Assembly: GCA_916700875.1 (NCBI GenBank)
Contig: CAKAKS010000068.1
Span: forward strand, 27,993,253-28,057,252
Reading direction: 5' to 3'
Source: Sebastes aleutianus
Taxonomy: Eukaryota; Chordata; Actinopteri; Perciformes; Sebastidae
DNA: 64,000 bases
Shown here: piece after piece, positions 46,266-57,420 of the stretch
Layout of the letters: each line of letters begins with the position of its first letter
How positions within the stretch are numbered: the first letter of the stretch is position 1
Program-made: the position numbers and the translations under genes
The notes under the pieces: generated by a model
What the model saw: only the letters and a program-made list of their open reading frames with translations
Told to the model about the DNA's origin: nothing
The model's database searches: none

Positions 46266-47060
46266 CTGAAAATAAAGAAAGATACTGAGGCAGTCATATT
46301 CAGAGCCATACGTGTACAAAAGTTATCAGATGTGTCAGGCCAATGTCAAACTAGACATTCAGTTAAAGAGCCCATGGATTCCTGAAACTCTCTGCTTCAC
46401 AAGCAGAATATAATTTACTAGAGAATAAAGTCTTCTTATTCATTAAAATGAAATAATAGTAGGCCCTAATTTCTACAAATGGATTTTAAAGGTTTCTAGA
46501 GGATTGTAATTATGGAAGTAGCTTTTTGTGCAACCTCCTATTTTCCGAGGTAAAGGACCGTGCACAGGCCGTGCCATTGTTGGTCTAATTAGATCAGAAC
46601 ATACTGCGGAGTCCCATGAGGTTTAAAAGGCATCTATGACTCAGTATATAATATGTGCTTTTTCTTTGAAGGGTCACGAGGGAAACTCCAATCCAATCTC
46701 TAATTGAATCATTGATTACAATCATCATTATACAGTAAGCCCAAGCAGCAACGGATGAAAGGCAATATTCCTGTTTACTGAATCCCTTTGTGTCCCCGTA
46801 TCATTTTTTTTAAAGTAAGTGGAAAATGTTGCAAGCAGAGCAAGATTGTTGCGTCGCAGTCCATTTTTTTATGGAAAGCCTTGATGTATATTGGTGTGTT
46901 GTGTCCTGTCTGAACTAGTTTCCAACACACAGTTATCACCGCCATTGCAGGATGAAATATTAACACACACATACACTATTTATTCAAAAGATAAGGCATG
47001 TGTAGCAGTTGAATCAATTTAAAACCAGCCTCTTTACCCACTTTTTCTTATCAGTCATTA
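46266..47060. other. Unassigned, possible conserved block
   Basis: The part 46545-46760 has ATGACTCAG (an AP-1-like site), GGTCTAATTAGATC and CTCTAATTGAATC words and no repeat signature. It is a tentative regulatory candidate only. Confidence 0.3.
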
Positions 47061-47603
47061 TATTATTTTTAACCATTGGAGCGAAATGGCTCTAGGGATT
47101 GCGATGGCAATCTGTCAGTTGGTCCATCAATTTTATCCAGACTGAATTATCTCAAAAACTATTTGATGGATTGTGGTGACATGTTTGTTCATGGTCCCCA
47201 GAGGATGATTCCTAATTACTTTTTTAATCCGCTGACTTTTCCTGTAGTGTCGCCAGCAGGTCAAAATGTTCACTTATATCTAAAATCTATTGGATGGATT
47301 GGCACCATGTTATATACAGACATTCTTATACCCTGATGAGGAATCCTTATGACTTTGATGATCCCCTGACTTTTCCTCTGGTGCCACCATGAGGTTCGTT
47401 TGAGTGAAATGTCTCAACAACTATTGGATGGATTCACGCCCCCCTCAGGATTAATTTTATTGTTTGGTGGTCCTCTAACCTTTCCTCTAGCGCCATCAAC
47501 TGGTCAACATTATAATTGGTTCAATACTTTGGTTCTTTGGTAAACACAAAGTACAGCATCAGCTGTAGGTTTATTATTAATTAGAATAATTTAGCATCCA
47601 CAT

Positions 47604-48105
47604 GGTACATGTCCACAGCCTCCGTCCTTTCCACACTTCCCATTCATTGTCTATGTAAGCAGCCGTGCAATGCGTTCTGGTAGCGTGGCGGTGCGATTCG
47701 AGAGACGGGGCGTCACGTTGGCCGCCTCTCATTTGCATAAAGTCGAGGTCTAGGCTACTTTATGCAAATCACGGGCATCCGACACGGCTCGCCGCCTCTG
47801 GAAACTCCCGAGAAACTTTTTAAACTAAGCGTCGTCTATCCCAACAGACAGATTCAGCAACTGCATGGCTTATTTCTCTTATTAAATGTTTTCAGAAACA
47901 CATTTCTGTGAACTGTATTCATAATATAAGAGAAGAAAGTTTCGAAACAAGCCGCTATGTTGGTTCCGCTTTGAAAGCTGGGAGCAGCAGCCCACGAAGG
48001 AAAGCGTTCGTCCAATCAGTTGCCGACTGGCAGCCCATCAAGCGTCCAGTGCAGGGAATTGAGGCGATCCCTCGCGATAAAAAACGCCCCCGTGGACATA
48101 AACCA
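47604..48105. mobile_element. TIR element (TAYATGTCCAC ends) nested in the dispersed repeat
   Basis: The left end is TACATGTCCACAGCCTCCGT and the right end in reverse is TTTATGTCCACGGGGGCGTT. The interior is CpG-richer than its surroundings, with CGTCCAATCAGTTGCCG (a strong CCAAT site near 48010) and an octamer hairpin (47731-47769). The host repeat resumes immediately after it. There is no transposase frame, and the 66- and 69-codon frames are spurious. The superfamily is not clear. Confidence 0.7.
47731..47769. promoter_or_regulatory. Hairpin made of two inverted POU octamers
   Basis: ATTTGCATAAAGT (47731-47743) and ACTTTATGCAAAT (47757-47769) are perfect 13-bp complements around a 13-base loop. 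Each arm holds the octamer ATTTGCAT/ATGCAAAT recognised by POU-domain (Oct) factors. Binding in the cell is not shown. It is part of the transposable element around it. Confidence 0.6.
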
Positions 48106-48262
48106 TAACACACTAAACTAAAATGGTGAACCTGATAAACATTATACCTGCTAAACATCAACATGTTAGCATTGTCACTCTAAGTGTGTTAGCATTTAGC
48201 TCCAAATACTGCTTTGCCTAAGTACAGCCTCACAGAGTCGCTAGCATGGCCGTTATCTATTT

Positions 48263-50199
48263 CTTTATCTGAGCTGTTACAAGACAAATAGGTAAAGCGG
48301 ATACAGAGGCAGAAGGTTGAGATTTGAACAGTATTGGTTGTAGCCTCACCATGTTTATTGTGAAGACCAGAGGCTTTTTTTTCTGGCAGGAATGCAGTAT
48401 TAAAAAGAAAAACGGTCACGGTACAAATAATTGTTTGGCCACAATCTGGTTTAAAAGCTTTCTCCTTGCTATCACCTTGGCATGGTTTCTATTTGTCTGC
48501 ATGATTAAGTTATGTGATAGAGCAGGTTGAAATATTTTAAACCATTCTGAAATATTTCATGCCATTCTGTATTTCTTGGCCATAAAGCTGATAGAAAGTC
48601 TTGATGAAGGGTAGTATTTAACAAACCAAGGACATAAGAGATTGGAGTCACCGGGTCTCCTACCTGTATACAGTGTTTTCATTGTCTCAGTAAAGGGGAT
48701 TTTGTGGATGAAGTGCAGTATTGCCATCCTCTATATGGCTGTTGTATAATCCTGGGCTACTACCAATATGAGTCATGGTCTGTTACCTGGGTAAAATAGC
48801 AGGGTTCAGTCATTTGATTACTTTAAATGGCTTTTTATTTGTGGGTAATAAGACTCAGTGCGTACCATTATCTCTCTAAAACACATAAACAAGGCTGGTG
48901 TAAGAGCAGACTGCAATTTTCCAACAGCAGATTGGGGGCCGCCCGCGTTTCCATGGTGCTGTCTTGTCTCTCTGCTGTCAGATGGAAGTGCTGCCGATTG
49001 TTAATGTATTTGCTTGTCGGATCAGTGGTACTCTGCGCTGAATAAAACGTTCATACAGGGAACAGGGATGCACTAAAGCATTTGCTGTGGCACAGATGTG
49101 GACAGGCTCTGCTGTTGTGATGATAAGGGTCACGGCGGCTGTGTTGTGGGCTCGACCGCAGTGTCAGGAGAGGCTTCAGGAGTGGATGTGATGCACAAAG
49201 AGGTTAACGGAGACACAGCATGCAGGAGGCCAGGAGAGAGAGGCAGAACAACACAGTGCAAAAGTAGCACACATGCACACACTGTTTATATCTGAGCTGT
49301 ATTGTATTTAATTATTAACTTTATCTTGTGGGTGTTGGATCAGCCTGTGATTTCAATTTCGTACTTTGATTTTCGGTGTGATTTTGAATCCAGCCCTCAA
49401 TGGGTAAAGATTTTCAACTTGCATGATTCGTTCATCAAGATCTGATGTGTGATTTAAGTCATCCCTTAATTTTTTTTGAGCAGTGTATTTTGCTTTGAGA
49501 ATGAACGAGAGGAGAAGTTGAACCTACAGTAGAGCAGATTGTGGAGGATTTGCAGTGCTGAAGACTTGCAGGGTGCCGTTCAGACAGATGAGTACACCAA
49601 CACACTGCTGAATTCTCTCAGAACTTTAACAACCACTTTGTTGCAACATAGTTTCGTGTAAGCGCTATGCGGTGTGTAAAAACTGAGTAGTCTCTCCTTT
49701 GCTGTAATATGTGTGTTAGTGGCTGCAGCCACTGTGGAGTTTATATTATTTACGTGCCCATGTTGTCTACTTTAGTTATGTTTTATTCTACTGTTGATTC
49801 TAAGAGAAGTTTCAGGGGCCGTTGTGTCCATAGCTTGTTTTATTTATTGTCGATCATTTTTGTTTAATTGTCTGCGTTCTGTCTGTTTTCTGTTTAATTC
49901 TCGTAAGGCCATACTGAGGAAGGCAGCTGTACATTTGTATAATTGATAATCAGTTATATGCACAGACTGCAGAGTGCCCATCTGTTGGTTTGGACATAAG
50001 GGTTCTTGTTGCTGATGATGTTCCACTTGTGTATAATTTGCCATTTAATGAAACCTATGTTTTACCCTAAAGATGTTCTTTAATTTAACAGTAGTGTCAT
50101 CTATCAACAACACTTCCTGCGCATATGCTTCACATTAAAAGCTTCCCAGTAGATCAAAGAGTGTACTTGACATTGGTGCTGCAGTAGCTTGTTTATTAT
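48263..50199. other. Unassigned non-coding stretch
   Basis: Short frames at 48827-49295 have no domain I recognise. No repeat end is seen. Confidence 0.4.
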
Positions 50200-50456
50200 A
50201 TGATTATATGATTATCTGTATTGATGCACTAACATGTAAACAACATTCTAATGCCACAGCTGCTCAGCGTCAACTATTTTCACTACTTTATCTGTGGTTA
50301 AATCTATAGCGGTGCACCATATGTTTTGTACGTAAAGGCTTCAAAGTTGTTTGTAACTACAGCAGCCAAACAGATGTTGTGAAGTACAACATTTTTATCT
50401 AAATTGTAGCTGAGAAGTATTAAGTAGCAGAAAATGTGAAAACTCAAGTAATGGTG
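50200..50456 (+). repeat. Old dispersed teleost repeat, partial copy 2
   Basis: It corresponds to the second and third blocks of the repeat at 3735-5150: TTGATGCACTAACATGTAAA, CTACTTTATCTG, ATGTTTTGTACGTAAAGGC and then GTAGCAGAAAATGTGAAAAC. It has no internal insertion, so it shows what lies between the split blocks of copy 1. Confidence 0.5.
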
Positions 50457-52384
50457 AATGCTGAATTAATGGTATCATTTCATAATCATTTCTTGTTTTA
50501 AGCAATCATTAAAAAGTTCTTGCATGCCAGAAAGTCTCATGGACACTGAGTACAAGTGATCAGCAGGATGCAGATTTTTTTTTTTGTTCTTTCACAGTCA
50601 GGATTTAAGCTATTCCAGTAACAGACATCCGTGTTGATGTGCACTGCTGCATACTGTGAATACATGCGATTCTGCTTGCTGAACATCTGTGTGTTTTTTT
50701 AAGTCTATAGTGACTTGCCTCCAGTGTGTTTTCTGGCATTGTTGCATTCAGTCTATTCCCCACTGAGCTTCAATGGCGTTCTGTAAGTTCAAGTGAGTCA
50801 TGTTTTTTACAGGATGTTCACATGCTGCTCTTTGAACACTTGCTCATATGAGAGGAGCGGTAGTGCCATGCTGTTCTTACCATTTTCTTTCGTGCATTCC
50901 CTGTAAGTGATGCTCAGAATAATCTGTGTGATGATAAAAGCCACGTTTTATCCTTGTCCTGGTAACTGAGGGAAAAAAGTTGGATATTTTAATTAGAAAT
51001 AGTCTTGTATTATTGTTGTTTTTAGAAATTCATAATTACGTCAATACTATAATAAGGTACAATGTAAAACCAGACTTGAATATATATACAAAAAAAAAAT
51101 AATAATAAATTCAGGATATTGCAAACATAGCTAATTTTTAGGATTTAAGATAAATAGACAGTGTCGTTTGCATCTCAACCCACACATGTTCACCACGGAT
51201 AAGAATATTGCAATTGTTTGTATGTGCTGACACATAGACCTTTATGCAGAGTAAAAAGGACAGTCTCACTGTGAACCATCTGCTCATTCTAAATGCTGGT
51301 TGCCTTTGATAGGACAGCAGAAAGTCACAGTCATCCATGGGGAACAGTGAGAGACACGGAGCAGCATGAGACTAATCAGAGAGACAAAGACCCCTCCACA
51401 CACGGAACCTGTACATTGCTGGGTTCAGTTATCCCTGCAAGGTGGTCGCTTTTTGACACACATCTCGTCTTCACTCGTCTTCCTGTAAGGACGCGTTCAG
51501 TATTCTGCCTGTTCCCTCATGACATGACAGTTCTGGATAGATTAGCTTTTTCAACTCACCATGGGTGGCAGCTCTGCTGGAAACGGCAGCCAGTTGAAAA
51601 AAATAAGGACACCGCAGGAGATGCATTAGAATGAAGATGAAGGGAGTGAGCGTGTTCATTCCTCGGGCAGGCCACACAAATGATGGATTTTGAAAACTTG
51701 TTTTGCATGTGAATGCTTTATCAACCCCAGTAGTTTTCAGAGCAGCTCTGCATTGTCTCATTGCTAATTGCATTTGACACGGCAAACTATTTAGGAAATG
51801 TGCTGCTTATCCTACTTTACTCAGTCCAGTACCCCCTAGTTAAACAGAGAGAGAGAGAATATGGACTTCAGACTTCTGGGGCACATTTTGGCATTTTGTT
51901 TGCATGACTTATGACCAGAGCCAAGGGTGTTATTTAAATGTTTTCCATGCATGAATCCAGTTGTGTTTTCATAAATTTTGAAAACATAGCACCAAGTCAC
52001 ATTAGAGGACCAGATATTTCTCTTTGCACATCCAACACTCTTATCATCTCTATCTCTCTGCTGCTGTCTGTCTGTTGTGTCTATTTAAAAGAGGATTGTG
52101 ATAGTCATCAGGGAAAAAACACTTTAGTTAGATGGCTTTAACTTTATTTTTCCCTTCTAAGAGCGGCAATGGCTGTTGCTGATTCTCTTTGAGCTGGTAA
52201 AATGAATAAGAAATGCTAGGATCTAGTTTGTTAAGTTCTAATTTGCCATGTTCATTTAAAAAAACAAAACTGAAACTTATTGATGCTTATTTTATTTTCC
52301 ATTCCTTGTTTTTTTTTTTTTTATCTAAATATGATAGTAGATTTGAAAGTTTTCAGATTGGCATGCCTTATTTGTGTTTTTGTT
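50457..52384. other. Unassigned non-coding stretch
   Basis: A T run lies near 50577-50584, an A run near 51091 and a GA run near 51847. Overlapping frames around 51.3-51.8 kb on both strands have no domain I recognise. Confidence 0.4.
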
Positions 52385-52388
52385 TCAT

Positions 52389-52830
52389 CAACACATTCTC
52401 ACTCCCAACTCGTCAAGTACCGCTGCTTGGTCAGTTGGACCAAGGACGGCGTGTCAATATACTTTAGTTGCATGCATAGTGTCCTTTCAAAATAAGCTTT
52501 TTTAACAGGAAGTTAGGTTTAGACAACACAAACACTTAGTTAGGATTATGAAACTGCCATGGTTGACGTAAACTTCACAGACTAACTACTCACGCGACTA
52601 GCGATTCACATGACTAGTGACTGACAGGACTGACGATACCGACGAGTCAAGTGACTAACGACTGATGTGACAAAATTAAGTTAACGTTACTTTTCGTTTC
52701 ACACGTTCAACACTGGTCTCCTGGCTGAAAGTCTTGTGTTTGTTTGACCCATCCACCACCCCTCCCACCCGCTCTCTGAGGACTCTCTGTTTCATCTAAT
52801 CTTCAAAAACACAAAAGAGGTTGTCTTCAG
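52389..52830 (-). repeat. tRNA-like-box repeat with an extra TIR-like end
   Basis: The left part (ACACATTCTCACTCCCAACT through TGGTCAGTTGGACCAAGGAC) is a near-palindromic block typical of another fish MITE. From about 52505 the reversed repeat body follows (GTTAGGTTTAGACAACACAA), then a stretch of degenerate GACTAACGACTGA units (52575-52670) and the tRNA-like block (reverse of 52703-52735). It may be a fusion of two repeat families. Confidence 0.55.
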
Positions 52831-52990
52831 GGTCAATGGATGATTTGTTTTCACCGGCTGATTCGTATGATTTATAATAAAGTCATCGTTGTTTGTTAAG
52901 AACCATGTAAACTTGTGCATGCTTCATAGAAAATGGTGTTGCCTTTGGTCACATTAGAGCTGTGGCAGAAGCATTGCAGAAAGCATATTG

Positions 52991-53075
52991 TAGAATCAGA
53001 ATCAGAATCGTTGTTTATTGCCAGGTGTATCAGGTACACTCTAGTAATTTTCTTTGGTTCGTTGGTGCAACTAAA
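52991..53075 (+). mobile_element. LINE 3' tail ('AGAATCAGAATC' type)
   Basis: AGAATCAGAATCAGAATCG is followed by TTTATTGCCAGGTGTATCAG and AATTTTCTTTGGTTCG, the layout of short L2/CR1-type tails common in fish. No coding portion remains. Confidence 0.65.
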
Positions 53076-54479
53076 GTATAGGTCATAAGTTTGCAAATTC
53101 CCAAAGTGACATCCATGTAAATCTGACTCCTGCTCGACCGTTCACTCATTTAATTACATGCCTGGAAGGGATCTGATAAAAAGAGAGATGTAGAGGGCAT
53201 ACACATTGAAAGAAATAAAAACTCAGTTCAAACGTACAGCTGTAAGCTCTTTGACTGTGCATATTTGAAGACCTTGAACTAAACAGGAGAGTGCAGAGAG
53301 GAGAAATAGTCAGCTAGCTCATCTTGCATTTCTCTCATATCTATTAAATATATTCACGAAGAGACCTTTGTGTTATCCAGGAGAACATGACATGGTGTCC
53401 TTAAGGCCCTAAAGTTTAGGGCCATCTTTTCTCTGTGGGACTGTGGAGAGAAAGCTTACCAGATAAAACACACAGCTCACCCATCTACTATACTTGATTG
53501 GATATTGTATGGCTCTCTTGTGTTAAAGTGCAGCAAGAGAAAACCCATCAGGCTGCTGGAGGTATGTATTCCTCCCGGGAAACAGAGGAGGTTTCTTATC
53601 TAAAATGGATCTGGCTATAATGGGAGGGATGAAGGAGCATTTTTCTCCATGTCTGATACTGTATAGCAGAGGCATGCCAGGGACCTTTTGATGTTTCATG
53701 AAGAATAAAAGGGGGTATTACTTGCTTAGACAGATAGAGCCAAAGTATCTCATAAGCCAACTTTGCTGAATGAAGGGATCAGAGACTAAAGCGATGAAGA
53801 AGGGCTGCTAGGGAAGACTCAGACAGGGTTGCATTTTTCACTTTGATTTACTGGAGCCAAAAAAAAAGGCTGGATCCAAATTGTGTTTTCTTCCAATAAC
53901 CGTGAACTCATTGATGTTCACACAGAGGAAAAGGGAATTATGGGTTCGGGGTGAGTTGCAGTTCATTTCTGCCGAGGTTAATTGTTTAGTCAGAATCTTG
54001 TATTGGTAAAGTGAGATTGTGTACGTACATGGTTTGTCCGGATAGAATGCTTCTGGCAAGTTAAGGCAAAATGAAACTAAAGTATTAAAGGCCTTATTGA
54101 TAACGTTTATATGTAGAAAAAAATATATATATTTAAATGATACATCCACAGAGCTTTTAGAAAGGTACCGAATAAAAGTATGGTGTCAGTGAGAAGATTA
54201 GCCATTTCTATATAGTTATTCTTAATGCTTGTCATCAGTGCCTCTGGGTCAGATTCCGGGCGAAATCAGACGAAATCATGTAGGTTCACCATGAAACTCC
54301 TTCAGGTCAGACTCCATAGGGTCTCCGGCGGCGACCAGCCCACTGCGGACTGACCCAGATCCGGCTTCGCTTTCGCCTTCGACCTGCAGTCAGAGCTCCA
54401 GCGGGAGGTGGTAAGCTCTGCACCCGGTAGCAGAGGCCAGGAGCAGAGCTTTGCCTCGCTGCTCCATCAGTCCCCGTAG
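53076..54479. other. Unassigned stretch; the right part may belong to the inverted repeat
   Basis: No exon or repeat end is recognised up to about 54250. The GC-richer part 54250-54480 adjoins the inverted repeat at 54480 and may be part of the same family. Confidence 0.35.
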
Positions 54480-54712
54480 GGAGCAAAAAACGACACCATG
54501 CTGCTGGAAACCCAGGCCATATTGCTGGGCCCGCTGGATGGAAGGGAGGCACCAGAGAACCAGAACTAGGACTGTGCGGGGCAGACTGTCAGACTCTGCT
54601 GCACTAAAATGAGACGTTTTCTAAAGGCACTCCGGTGCTCGGAAACACCACCGCTTTTTTCCACAGGGATTGCAAAAACATAAACAAAAATGAAAGTTCC
54701 TCATAGTAGCTT
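54480..54712 (+). repeat. Left arm of a 2.5-kb-spaced inverted repeat
   Basis: This arm matches the reverse complement of 57190-57420. Shared words in order are ATGCTGCTGGAAACCCAGGC (57 kb arm: ACGCTGCTGG), GAACCAGAAC, TAAAATGAG, CGGAAACACCAC versus CGGAAACACTAC, and ATGAAAGTTCCT. The arms are GC-rich at the outer side and AT-rich at the inner side. Whether this is one long-TIR transposon or two independent copies inserted in opposite orientation cannot be told. The 79- and 81-codon minus frames here are not called as genes. Confidence 0.7.
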
Positions 54713-55484
54713 TGATAAAGATATAGGTTCACATTGTTTTCTATACTCACATACTCATATGTACATCTCAGCATGGCGAGGTAAAATGGCATGGCAAGGT
54801 TGTTTACCTTTATGACGTTTTGAAGGTCAGCTGGTTTGCACAAACCATCGTAAAGCCTGCAATCTGCAGCTCTTCATCGAACATCTCACTGTGCTTCTTC
54901 AGTTTGTACCATTCCTCCCTGCAATATTTAGAATTGATCCTCCGAGCAAATAGCACTCAATATACTCATATCTTGTTGTTTTGACAAGGCCTGGATAACC
55001 AAGCTCAGCAAACTTGGTGCCAAATACATTACATTTCCAATAGCCGCCCGCTCCACTGTAAACACCTCCTGCACAACAGCGGGAAATGTTCGGTTTGCAT
55101 CAGCAGCAACTATCCCCTACTGTGAGGACACAGTGGAAACGCATTTGGACTTAAAAGATGGAGAACAAAACCCACAGTCATCGTTATGTGCAAAAATGCA
55201 TGTCGAAGCTAAAATGAGGCTTCAACAGTCCGAGGTAAACAAATCAAATGGGTATCATCAAGACTTCCAGTCTTTTTAATGCAGAATTCTCTCTTTCTGT
55301 TACTGTCCCTTCACTGTGGCTCAGCGAGGAAGCAGTGTTTATGGTACACAGATTGTTGATGCCTCAGCTGAACTTTAGAACTTTAGTGTATTTTGCCCTC
55401 CATTTCTTACATGAAAGTAAAACTGGTGGGCAAATGGAGTGTTTGCGAAAACACGGCCAGTATGGAGTGGAGGTAAGATCATAC
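54713..55484. other. Interior between the inverted arms, probable transposon remnant
   Basis: This sequence looks like dispersed fish repeat sequence (for example ACATTTCCAATAGCCGCCCG). A plus frame at 55248-55508 has no domain I recognise. Confidence 0.35.
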
Positions 55485-55690
55485 AACCAGAGTATAATTA
55501 GCACCTAAGCATTGTTGCTGAGCATGTGCATCTCTTCAGGGCCACGGTCTACCATTTTTAAAACCCCAGCAGGATAATGTGCCATGACACGGAACATTTA
55601 TCATCTCAAGATTCAGAAACCCAATGTCTCCAGATCTTAATGGGATGTTCACGGTATCATGTGTTTGCAAAAAATCCGTAGGGACTCTGT
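55485..55690 (+). pseudogene. Tc1/mariner-type transposase relic
   Basis: In one frame the stretch at 55567 encodes PQQDNVP, then a stop, then H, and 16 codons later (55627-55641, same frame) SPDLN. In Tc1/mariner transposases the motif QQDNAP.H holds the second catalytic aspartate, and SPDLNPIE precedes the third acidic residue of the DDE/D triad. Here the frame is broken by at least the stop after the first motif and the spacing is shortened, so the gene is dead. The start and C-terminal part are not recognisable. It lies between the two inverted arms at 54.5 and 57.4 kb. Confidence 0.6.
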
Positions 55691-57189
55691 ACCTGCTCTT
55701 ATGTTGTCATGCTTAGAATGCAATAAGCACAATTTCCTACATTTTGTTGACTCTGTGCTTTAGATAAATACTAGACTCTTATAGAGGAATAAAAAACTGT
55801 CCAGTGGGCATTTTGTGTAGCTGCCCGTTGTTCTAAACTGTGACTGAATGCGCCGTTGGCCGTGTGGAGCACTTTTCTCAGTAACGCATCGAGTGTTTTA
55901 TTAACCAAAACAAAGTCAATCACCATACCCTCAGGGATCCTTCTGCCTCTCTTTCTGCCTCTCTCCGGGTTAAAAGTGCAAAGCAGACCTTTTTAGACTG
56001 TCTAGTCGAGGCCAGGCAGCAGCACAGATAATCAATACAGTATGTTGATTCAACCCACTTCACTAAATAAGTGGTCTCCTATAGATGGACATTATAATTA
56101 GGGTAGTTAAATGCTTCTAAAGGCGTATACTGAGTCAATGTTTGACAGAGCTGTCCTTTTTTGCTACATACTTATAGACATTTTTTTTTAATCTTATTTT
56201 ATCTCATCTCTAATTTTCATTCAATATGTCTCTTGAAAAACTTGTCAGGGTTTATATTGCATGTCAAAAAGGCCACGGAAAATTGTATAACTAGTGTAAC
56301 TACGTATTCCCTTTACTAATTAAATTCTATCTCGGCGTGAAAACGACTGCTCTCGGTCTTTGAGATGACATTGAGCTGAGTGGTTGACTGTTTAAAGAAG
56401 AGATCAAACCACCTCTGATCCCCGTCAGACTGGTGGAGCTGAACCTCGGAGCACTTAAATTCTTCCAGCAATTTAATTAGGCCTTCTGGTGGTTGATTAG
56501 CAGAAGTCGTTTTCCTGCCAGCGTCGTTCAATTTGCGATGGATGTCATAGATCGCTGGAGTGATGAATCTTGTGTTATTGGCTCACGGTATCAGATAATC
56601 AACAAAATATTACGGTTTAAACTCTCATGGATGTTAGGAAAGTTGTGCGTGTCTTTGCTTATCAGTGGGTGGCGTGTGCGTAGGTGCTGAGGCTTTCTAT
56701 AGAGACAGCAGACTTGTAGGTCAGAAGAAAGATTTACTACTTGATTTGACAAGGAGATTCATATTAACGTAAAGCACAGAGTGAGCAAGGACACTTTTCT
56801 CATCTGTTATCATTCCTGTTTTCTTTTTTTCATTCTGCTCCCTCCCTCCCATCTACTTCCCACCCTGTTCTGCCCTTCTCCAACTTATCTCTCTTTTGAC
56901 ATTTGTGTTGAGGATAAAGCTGACAGGATTTGTCGACTGACGGAAAGTTAATGCAGCAGAAATATATACCAAACCAAATGTTAATTGACCCTCCCTAAGC
57001 CCGCCCCTTTTTGCTTCATGCTCCAACAGTTGAGCAAGCTTGGAACCCAGCAGAACCTCGGTCAACTTTCCCCCTTCCTGTTGGGTTATACATGTACTAT
57101 ATGCTACTACTGTCTGTTCAAAGGTAACATTAAGTCACATTACACTGGTGCCACAATCTTCACAGACACATTACATTGTATATAGTCCA
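55691..57189. other. Unassigned non-coding stretch
   Basis: No exon or repeat end is recognised. Short frames on both strands overlap around 56.3-57.1 kb. Confidence 0.4.
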
Positions 57190-57420
57190 TTACTACCAGG
57201 AACTTTCATTTTATGTTGATTTAAGCGGCAAAAGCTGTAGTGTTTCCGAGCACCAGAGTCCCTTTAGAAAATCCCTCATTTTACTGCAGCAGCAGGGTGA
57301 CAGTCTGCTCCGCGCCGTCCTTGTTCTGGTTCTCTTGTTCCTCCCTTCCCTCTAATGGGCCCAACAATACGGCCTGGGTTTCCAGCAGCGTGGTGTCGGT
57401 GTTGTCTTCCAGCGAGGACC
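57190..57420 (-). repeat. Right arm of the inverted repeat
   Basis: This is the reverse complement counterpart of 54480-54712. The 87-codon minus-strand frame (57544-57281) runs through it and reads as a Gln/Glu-rich peptide. The corresponding frame in the left arm is broken, so this is probably repeat sequence rather than a gene. Confidence 0.7.

Larger units (their letters stand above)
47061..48262 (+). repeat. Degenerate 'ATTGGATGGATT' dispersed repeat, split by an insertion
   Basis: 47061-47590 shows at least three rounds of a roughly 100-bp pattern: 'CAA.AACTATT.GATGGATT', then 'CCCTGATGAGGAATCC' or similar, then 'CCCCTGACTTTTCCTCTGG' and 'GCCA.CA.CAGGTCAA'. The family's usual 3' part resumes after the insertion at 48106-48262 with CACTAAACTAAAATGGTGAA, ATACCTGCTAAACATCAACA and AAGTACAGCCTCACAGAG. 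Minus and short plus copies are at 17395-17740 and 39965-40165. Confidence 0.75.
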
